Origin: Loripinus fragilis
Lineage: Eukaryota; Mollusca; Bivalvia; Lucinida; Lucinidae
Length of the DNA: 64,000 nucleotides
Direction of reading: 5' to 3'
Assembly (NCBI GenBank): GCA_964019695.1
Contig: OZ026530.1
Location: 40,608,944-40,672,943 of the forward strand
Positions 57,716 through 64,000 of this stretch are shown in pieces. The notes beneath the pieces are model-generated. The model searched no databases. It saw only the letters and a list, made by a program, of their open reading frames with translations, and was not told where the DNA came from. Each line of letters starts with the position of its first letter. The stretch's first letter is position 1. The translations under genes and the position numbers were made by a program.

Positions 57716-58019
57716 ATACCTACATTCTATATTATCAATCAAATTTACTTAAATATCTTCCACCCAACCCCGTCAGTTATCCTTATAAAGTGAAATATTT
57801 CATTTGTAACGGAGGTGTTGGAACAGCCAGGGCGCTAAATTCGTGAACATAGCGTCGTAGCGATACGCCAATGACGTCACACAAATGTCGATAAACAAAG
57901 AACGTTATTGGCTTACGTTGACGTTACACCGCCTAGAGGCGCGGTCTAGATCACATGACATTTCAATGTTTTGCATCGAGAAATGCATGCAGCCAGAAAT
58001 GTTTGTTTCATCTAGGGCA
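57716..58019. other. No gene seen
   Basis: Unassigned DNA between the hairpin and a family D copy. Confidence 0.4.
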
Positions 58020-58580
58020 ACAACACTGAGAATGTAAATATAACGCCATGCAATAAAATCGATAAACCACTAGTGGCTTACAGATCATAACGTAACATAA
58101 TGATGTCTAAAGACGGCAAAATTGTAACGTTTATATACGCCAAAAATAGTGAGTATGATCAGGAAATACCACAATCACAAACCGCAGACAATCCCATGGC
58201 ATCGCGAGGAAGAGCCACTCAACCATCACGAGACACCAGGAAGACAAATTAAGCAAAGCAACCAGCTCTCTCTTCCCCATCAAGATGATTGAAATACTAG
58301 AATGGACATAAAATAACGTACAACAAAACATAGGACAATTACAGACTCCCACAATGGGAGTAACAATAAACAAAAAATTGAATTTTAAGTAATGTTAATG
58401 CCATGTGATAAATGGAATCTTATATTCGTGCTCCTGTGTTATTGAATTTATGAAACTCATTGCAAATAGAGATAAAATACTCTGTAATCCTGGTATTTTA
58501 TCTCTTTTCCTCAACTCCTTTATTAAATTCAATAAATCATGAGTACTCATGTAAGATCCTCTATGTAACAAACATATTTC
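58020..58580 (+). repeat. Family D copy split by a family B insertion
   Basis: Left part to about 58145 (AATAAAATCGATAAACCACT) and right part from about 58378 (GTTAATGCCATGTGATAAAT, CTGTGTTATTGAATTTATGA). The uninterrupted D copy at 30180-30480 shows the join. Confidence 0.75.
58142..58376 (-). mobile_element. Retroposon-like family B, copy 5, inserted in family D
   Basis: Minus orientation, from AGTGAGTATGATCAGGAAAT to CCCACAATGGGAGTAACAAT. Lacks the first ~100 bp of the full copies. CAAAAAT-like words on both sides (about 58140-58147 and 58372-58379) are a possible target duplication. A 5' truncation with a constant 3' end fits retroposition. Confidence 0.8.
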
Positions 58581-58626
58581 TAAGGCAAGTGGCTTGCAAA
58601 GAGAAATGGTAGTTTAAAATTGAGAT

Positions 58627-59023
58627 CAGGGTTCCCACAAGCTCTGGAAATCATGGAAAACCTGGAAAATCACTAAAAAAAATTCCATGCATAGAAAAAT
58701 CATGGAATTTGAAAAAACCTGAATAATCATGGAAAAATCATGGAATTTTGTGAAACAATTTGACAACTACCAGTAGCCAGAAAACTAGCTGTCAGACACA
58801 AAAGTGTCCGACAGCTAGTTTTCTGGCTACTTGTGGTTTCAAGATTTAATTATACCAAAATGCATGCTGTTGTTGCTGCATTCCCCATTTATGCTCAGCG
58901 TGGTGAAGATGCTGCTAAAAGAGAGGTTGGAGGCCATGAATAGTCATGGAAATTACATTTTTTATCATGGAAAATCATGGAAAAATCATGGAATTGTGTT
59001 TTTGAATTTCTGTGGGAACCCTG
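58627..59023. mobile_element. 397-bp hAT-like MITE with internal hairpin
   Basis: Ends CAGGGTTCCCACA and TGTGGGAACCCTG, inverted. TGAGAT flanks both sides (58621-58626, 59024-59029), though hAT elements normally duplicate 8 bp. The interior repeats AAATCATGGAA words. A hairpin at 58772-58831 has 28-base arms (AGTAGCCAGAAAACTAGCTG...) with one mismatch and an AAAA loop. Confidence 0.8.
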
Positions 59024-59124
59024 TGAGATGATATATCTTTAAGTTGTGAAATTTGTGACAAACCATAAGTCTGGCACAGCTTTTTCAGATATATGCATTC
59101 GTTCATGCTAAAGAGAAGACAAAA

Positions 59125-59364
59125 GAGCCCCGACATGAGATTTCCAACAATGCGATATGTGCGACCAGCAAAGGCTCAGACAGCCTACGCATATATTGCA
59201 AAGTCTGATCTGAGCCTTTGCTGATAGCTTGAATATTCCTCAAACATTAAGCTACTGACAGAATAGCATTTGGAGTGTCTAAGCTTAACAGGAGGCTGCA
59301 CGGGCTTGTCTGAGTCTACACTTATCAAAATGCCACATTGTTGGAAATCACATGTCACGGCTCA
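59125..59364 (+). mobile_element. MITE family I, copy 3
   Basis: Ends AGAGCCCCGACATGAGATTT and AAATCACATGTCACGGCTC. Includes ATGTGCGACCAGCAAAGGCT and GAATAGCATTTGGAGTGTCT blocks shared with copies 1 and 2. Confidence 0.85.
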
Positions 59365-59384
59365 AATGTTTTACATGCAACCTG

Positions 59385-59648
59385 TAGAGATAGAGGATCT
59401 TTCATGAGTGCTCATGTTGTATTGAAATTGTTAAACGAGTTGAGGAACAGTGATAAAATGAGAGACCTGCCGAGCATTTTAACACTTCTTCGCAACAAGT
59501 TTAATATTTTTTTTAAATACAGGATTACAATTGTTAGATTCTGTTTATCACATGACATTAAAATTAGTTTAACATCGCATTTTGGACGTGAAAATGGAAG
59601 AGTTTGCCGTCTTTTACGTAACTTTAAAATATACGTCATAACGTAACG
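59385..59648 (-). repeat. Family D, inverted copy
   Basis: Reverse complement of the D segment: ATGAGTGCTCATGTTGTATT, TTATCACATGACATTAAAAT and GCATTTTGGACGTGAAAA. Its right end adjoins the TIR element at 59652. Confidence 0.7.
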
Positions 59649-59651
59649 TAA

Positions 59652-61149
59652 TTTCTTCAGTAGGAGTACCCCCCATAATGGTGACCTGCAATAAACAGTC
59701 CACAAGGTCATAGCTCACATCAAAGGACAGTCTTATCTACTCAATAATTAGGTGATTAAGCGGATTAAAATTCTTCTTTTTCTTCTTCTTCTTTTTCTTC
59801 TTCTTCTTCTTCTTATTATTATTATTATTATTATAACCCCGGTACGAAGCATATAGGGGGTATATAGTTTTTGCCTTTTCTGTAATTATGTTTGTTTGTT
59901 TGTCTGTAAACTTTTTTCCGCCAAAGATTCCTCAGCAACTACTCAGGTTAGGATTCTGCAATTTGGTACAAAGCTTGATAGTGATAAGTTGTACTGTGTA
60001 ACAAAAACAGCCACATATTGCTTATCAGTCCCTTTATTTGTTCATTTTTTCTTTCTCTCCAATGGAAAATTCTGTAACAGATTTCTCAGCTCCTATTGGA
60101 GCCAGTGTTTTAAAATTTTGTGTACACCTTCAGGTAGACAAAGCGTACTGTGAAAATGGAAATTAAGATGCTTATCCTCATTTTGCCTCCTTTTTTCAAT
60201 GTTTCATTTTTTCACTCTTAAAAATAACATATAAACATTTTTCTGTCAAAATTTCTCAGCAACTACCTTAGTTAGGATTCTGAAATATGGAACAAAGCTT
60301 GATAGTGATTAGTGTTATTGTGTAACAAAAGAACAGCCATATATTGCTTATCAGTCCCTTTATTCATTTTCTTTCTCTCCAATGAAAATTTCTGTCGCAG
60401 ATTTCTCGTATCCTATTGGAGGCAGTGTTTTCAAATTTTGTGTAAGCCTTCAGGTAGGCTAAGTGTATTGTGTAAATGAAAAATAAAGATGCTAAAGCTC
60501 ATTTTGCCTTCTTTTTACCTTTTCAATTTTTTCTTCTGCCACTCCTATATAACACATATGTACGTTTTTCGTCAGTTATCTCAGCAACTTCTTGATTTAG
60601 GATTGTGAATTTTTTTGTACACTTTCAGGTAGGCAAAGTGTATTGTGTAAATGAAAATTAAGGCGCTAATCCTCATTTTGCCTTCTTTTTTTCAAATTTT
60701 CAATTTTTCCTTCTGTCACTCTAATATTACACATATGGACATTTTTCAAAAATTTCTCATAAACTACTTGATTTAGGATTATGAAATCTTTGAAAATTCT
60801 GTCTTCTCTGAAAGTACTACAACCTCTGATAGCTACCGCCGGGGGTATGTGAGCTTTGCTCACTTCTTGCTATATTTATCACATTTCAGTAGATTTTGGT
60901 TTAATTCACATTTTAAGGAAACTAAAATAATGGAGACCAATATACAATAAATCAATATTGAGTATTTTATTGCCCCATAGTTTAATCCGTATAATCCAAT
61001 TGCCCATTTCCAGGCCCCACACAGGGAGAGTTTTAATCCAGTTAATAACCTAATTATGGAGTAGATAATGCTGTCTTTTGATGTGAGCTATGACCTTGGG
61101 GACTGTTTATTGCATGTCATCATTAAAGGGGGTCCTCGTACTGAAGAAA
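59652..61149. mobile_element. 1.5-kb element with ~120-bp TIRs and a ~325-bp tandem core
   Basis: TTTCTTCAGTAGGAGTACCC at the left faces GGGTCCTCGTACTGAAGAAA at the right; the arms pair for about 120 bp (59652-59772, 61028-61149), including ATAAACAGTCC and AGCTCACATCAAAGGACAG. TAA flanks both sides (59649-59651, 61150-61152). Inside, TTCTTC and TTA microsatellites adjoin the left arm, and CTCAGCAACTACTCAGGTTA-like unit starts recur near 59931, 60257, 60580 and 60755. No transposase frame. Confidence 0.8.
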
Positions 61150-61211
61150 TAAATTGTTTCTTTAATAGATATTAAAACATATTGACAAAATATGTGACTA
61201 GGTTGCAAGGT

Positions 61212-61656
61212 GGCCAATCACGTTGTCAGCATGATTGGGTTCACGGATTTCCTTAAGCAGTAAAATTGTTAATACTTTTTGTAATACTTATTCAAACTTC
61301 CTGCGGTAAAGTGCAAAAAACCCTCATATTTTTCTGCACAAGACTGTGTCAAAGTTTCACCTGGGTTTGCTGTAGTTTCCCAGATAATTACTTTGAACAA
61401 CTGAAGAAAAATCGGAAAATTCTCCACGACTGGGTACACACTTCAGTTGTTCGAGGTAATCTGGAAAACTGCAGTGAACCCAGAAGAACATTTTACACAG
61501 TCTTGTGCAGAAAAATGTGAAAAGGTTTTTTTGCAGTTTATCGCATGGAATTTGACCTAGTATAATGACATTAATGAACGATTTTCCTTACCTGTGATGT
61601 CTGATTACTGGTTCGTAAAGTCTGTGAACCAAATTGGGCAATCCACATGCTTGGCC
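61212..61656. repeat. 445-bp foldback element
   Basis: GGCCAATCACG and ATTGGGTTCACGGA at the left face GTGAACCAAATTGGGCAATC and TTGGCC at the right. Inner arms are longer and cleaner: TTTTTCTGCACAAGACTGTG, CTGGGTTTGCTG and GAACAACTGAAG against their inverted partners, with a loop of about 35 bases near 61410. Confidence 0.85.
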
Positions 61657-62092
61657 TCCTTGAGGTTGGCCTAATGCAAACCAATTGCATGTGTGAAGCA
61701 CAGATTGGGGCGGAGTGAACTATAAGGTCCACTTTAGAAAAGTTTTACCTTACCAGCAGCAAACGAGTTTGCCAGCAATTTTGAAAAAAGATAATATGCT
61801 TCAAATATGAATAAGGAAGGTTTTTTGTTCAGAGGTACCTTATCACTAGATAATGATGTTATTTTCCAAACTGCTTTATGCTACATTTTATTATGACAAA
61901 TGAGCCAGGTTTTGAAAATTGATACCAAAGTAAAGTTTGTACCCTTAGTGTTTGGGTAAATGGCGTCTCTTGAAATGTTGGTCTACTGTAGATGAGTTAT
62001 TATATCTGTTACCTAAGTTATGGCAAAGAAATGGTTTATCTCTTGCATGTACCACCAAGTTTTGTTTTCAAAAGGCATAGATGAAGTATTTA
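61657..62092. other. No gene seen; displaced 3' flank of zinc-finger gene 4
   Basis: Before the MITE at 62093 inserted, this DNA would have directly followed the stop codon of the minus-strand gene at 62517. No coding frame or clear signal is visible. Confidence 0.45.
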
Positions 62093-62516
62093 GGCCAGAA
62101 TCTTGTTATTATTTGATTTGCGGGAAATTTTTTTCAGATTTAGGGTCTGGGGGACGAAAAAAACTCTGAAAATGATCAGCTAACTGGTCATTTTCAGAGC
62201 TTTATTTTTTTTTCTTAATATTTTCAGCTTTTATTATATCTTCAGAAACAGTAAAGCTAGTAATAAGTAAACCAACTGTCTGTATTAAATCTTAAAATAT
62301 TGTATCATTTTCTCAAAGTCTGGACAGGACAACTACTTTTAACAATGTCACTCTCAAAAATACACAGACAGAACCTCAAATATATATTATTTTTTTTCAA
62401 CGAAACAAAATAATATTTTGAGTTGGCGGATAAAATAAAAAAAATAGATTTTTTTTCTACTTTCCGAAAAATTACAGCAGGAGGGTTAGTATATCAACTA
62501 ATAAAAAATTCTGGCC
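62093..62516. mobile_element. PIF/Harbinger-like MITE family E, copy 3, at the stop codon of gene 4
   Basis: Ends GGCCAGAATCTTGTTATTAT and CTAATAAAAAATTCTGGCC; target duplication TTA on the plus strand (62090-62092 and 62517-62519), which is TAA on the gene strand. The central palindrome is present with two changes (about 62164-62203). A TTTATT at about 62202-62207 reads AATAAA on the gene strand. Confidence 0.9.
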
Positions 62517-64000
62517 TTACTGCAGTACTGCATCTTTATGCATTCTTTTTAAATGCAATTTTAAATTATATGGATTAGCCAGGCCTATACCACAAATGTA
62601 ACAGTGAGGATTTTCTCCAGTTTGTGCTAACAAATGTTCTTTCAAACTGCTTTCACGTAAAAACTCTTTACCACAGATTCCACAAATGAATGCACGCTCT
62701 TTTGTATGAACAATCAAATGAGACTTCAAGCTAGCTTCCATAGCAAAACCTTTACCGCAAGTTTTACATTTATATGGATAATCCCCTGTGTGAAGAAATG
62801 AGTGACCTTTTAATCCCTGTTTATGCATAAAACTTTTATCACAAACTCCACATTTAAAGGCACGCTCTTTAGTATGAACAGTTAAATGTGATTTCAATTG
62901 TTCTTCTCGAGAAAAGCCTTTATTACAAGTCTCACATCTGTATGGATATCGTCCAGTATGAATGGGCAAATGTCCTTTTAAGCTTGATGAACTGGTGAAA
63001 ATCTTATTGCAGTACAGACATTTATTTGGCTTATCTTCTGTATGAGTAACCAAAAGCCGTTTTAAACACCGTGCATCAGATAAGTATTTTCTATTAGTGT
63101 CACCCTTGTATGGTTGCCCTCCAGTATGAATAACCAAATGACGTTTTAAAGTATCTGCTCGAGTAAAGCATTTATCGCAAGTATTACATTTGTATGACTT
63201 ATCTCCAGTATGAACAGCCAAATGGCGTTTGAAATCGTGTGCTCTAGTAAAGCGTTTACCACAAGTTTCACATTTGTGTGGCTGCATTTCAGTATGTATA
63301 GTCAAATGCAGTTTTAAATCTCGTGCATAGGTAAAACGTTTTGCACATGTGCTACATTTGTATTGCTTCACTCCAGCGTGAATGACCGAATGGCGTTTTA
63401 ATTCTCGTGCATGTGTAAAGTCTTTACCGCAAGTGTCATATTTGTATGGTTTTATTCCAGTATGAATAACCAAATGGCGTTTTAATTCTCGCGCATGTGT
63501 AAAGTCTTTACCGCAAGTGTCACATTTGTATGGTTTTATTCCAGTATGAACAGCCAAATGCCGTTTTAATTCTCGCGCATGTGTGAAGTCTTTACCGCAA
63601 GTGTCACATTTGTATGGCTTCACTCCAGTATGAATAGCCAAATGGCGTTTCAGATATGATGCAGAAATAAAGTCTTTATCACATGTGTCACATTTGTATG
63701 GCTTTAATCCTGTGTGAACAAGCAAATGTTGATTATAGTTACACGCGTATTGAAAGTCTTTACCACAAGTATCACATTTGTAAGGATTCACCCCTGTGTG
63801 AACAGCCAGATGTTTATTATATTTTGTTGCGCAAGTAAAGTCTTTGTCACAAATTTCACATTTGTATAGTTGTCCCCCTGTATGAACAAGCAGGTGTTCA
63901 GTATAGTCAGATTGACAGGCAAAGTCTTCGCCACAAGTAGGACATTTGTGTGGTTTCACATCTGAGTGAAAAACCAAATGTTTGTTATATTCAGATGCCC
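62517..64000 (-). CDS. C2H2 zinc-finger protein 4 (at least 17 fingers, 5' end outside the window)
   Basis: The frame is open to the window edge: the first codons visible read ASEYNKHLVFHSDVKPHKC, the end of another finger, so the start lies beyond 64000. Seventeen further fingers follow at 28-residue spacing. Finger 7 has Tyr for its first Cys (YDTCGKDF), finger 11 is degenerate (GDTNRKYL...LKRLL), and finger 16 has Gln for the last His (HLLAQ). Fingers 5-7 (63357-63608) share the same THARELKRH helix, a recent duplication. The protein ends HLKRMHKDAVLQ and TAA at 62517-62519, which coincides with the target duplication of the adjacent MITE. Related to gene 1. Likely nuclear and nucleic-acid binding by family; no effector domain seen. 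The long intact frame argues for function, despite three damaged fingers. Confidence 0.85.
   Translation of the reverse strand, partial: ASEYNKHLVFHSDVKPHKCPTCGEDFACQSDYTEHLLVHTGGQLYKCEICDKDFTCATKYNKHLAVHTGVNPYKCDTCGKDFQYACNYNQHLLVHTGLKPYKCDTCDKDFISASYLKRHLAIHTGVKPYKCDTCGKDFTHARELKRHLAVHTGIKPYKCDTCGKDFTHARELKRHLVIHTGIKPYKYDTCGKDFTHARELKRHSVIHAGVKQYKCSTCAKRFTYARDLKLHLTIHTEMQPHKCETCGKRFTRAHDFKRHLAVHTGDKSYKCNTCDKCFTRADTLKRHLVIHTGGQPYKGDTNRKYLSDARCLKRLLVTHTEDKPNKCLYCNKIFTSSSSLKGHLPIHTGRYPYRCETCNKGFSREEQLKSHLTVHTKERAFKCGVCDKSFMHKQGLKGHSFLHTGDYPYKCKTCGKGFAMEASLKSHLIVHTKERAFICGICGKEFLRESSLKEHLLAQTGENPHCYICGIGLANPYNLKLHLKRMHKDAVLQ

Overview
This window is animal nuclear DNA, most likely from a mollusc and probably a bivalve. 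The case for a metazoan is direct: C2H2 zinc-finger arrays with TGEKPYxC-type linkers, Penelope-like reverse transcriptase remnants, tRNA-derived SINEs with pol III boxes and target-site duplications, and many short inverted-repeat elements. The bivalve assignment is an inference from the overall style (high AT, abundant tacatgta-like words, tandem-core elements flanked by short inverted repeats, zinc-finger expansion). Nothing looks bacterial: there are no operons, ribosome binding sites or CRISPR arrays.

Only four regions look like host genes, and all are C2H2 zinc-finger loci: 10637-11833 (+, 14 fingers), 32140-32970 (-, 10 fingers), 56190-57535 (+, a decaying pseudogene) and 62517-64000 (-, at least 17 fingers, cut by the right edge of the window). 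The first and last look like paralogues (shared CDTCGKxF fingers, ERAF linkers and final fingers). No KRAB, BTB, SET or other effector domain is visible in any of them. A short fragment at 39207-39425 (-) resembles a conserved invertebrate hypothetical protein often found with YqaJ-type nuclease domains.

Layout. 1-9.3 kb: two broken Penelope-like retroelements (2.1-4.7 and 6.05-8.74 kb), each interrupted by other elements. 9.3-13.7 kb: zinc-finger gene 1 and small inverted-repeat elements. 13.7-17.5 kb: a 3.8-kb non-coding foldback element. 17.5-31 kb: dispersed repeats (families A, B, E, F), a 1.3-kb mariner-like shell and a tandem array. 32-33 kb: zinc-finger gene 2. 33-47 kb: SINEs, MITEs, a (TA)n tract, a 1.8-kb TIR element inside an array of AT palindromes, and a ~130-bp tandem array. 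47.6-49.5 kb: a CT-rich satellite. 50-61.7 kb: MITEs, a near-perfect 88-bp palindrome, foldback modules, the zinc-finger pseudogene and a 1.5-kb TIR element with a tandem core. 62-64 kb: a Harbinger-like MITE abutting zinc-finger gene 4.

The genes do not form a pathway; the window reads as a zinc-finger neighbourhood densely invaded by mobile elements. The most striking local event is at 62517-62519, where the stop codon of zinc-finger gene 4 coincides exactly with the TAA target-site duplication of a MITE. I found no clearly new biological system. The best leads are several coding-free elements with tandem cores and long inverted repeats, and recurrent foldback modules. All coordinates of repeat families come from reading by eye, so boundaries may be off by several bases unless a target-site duplication is stated.
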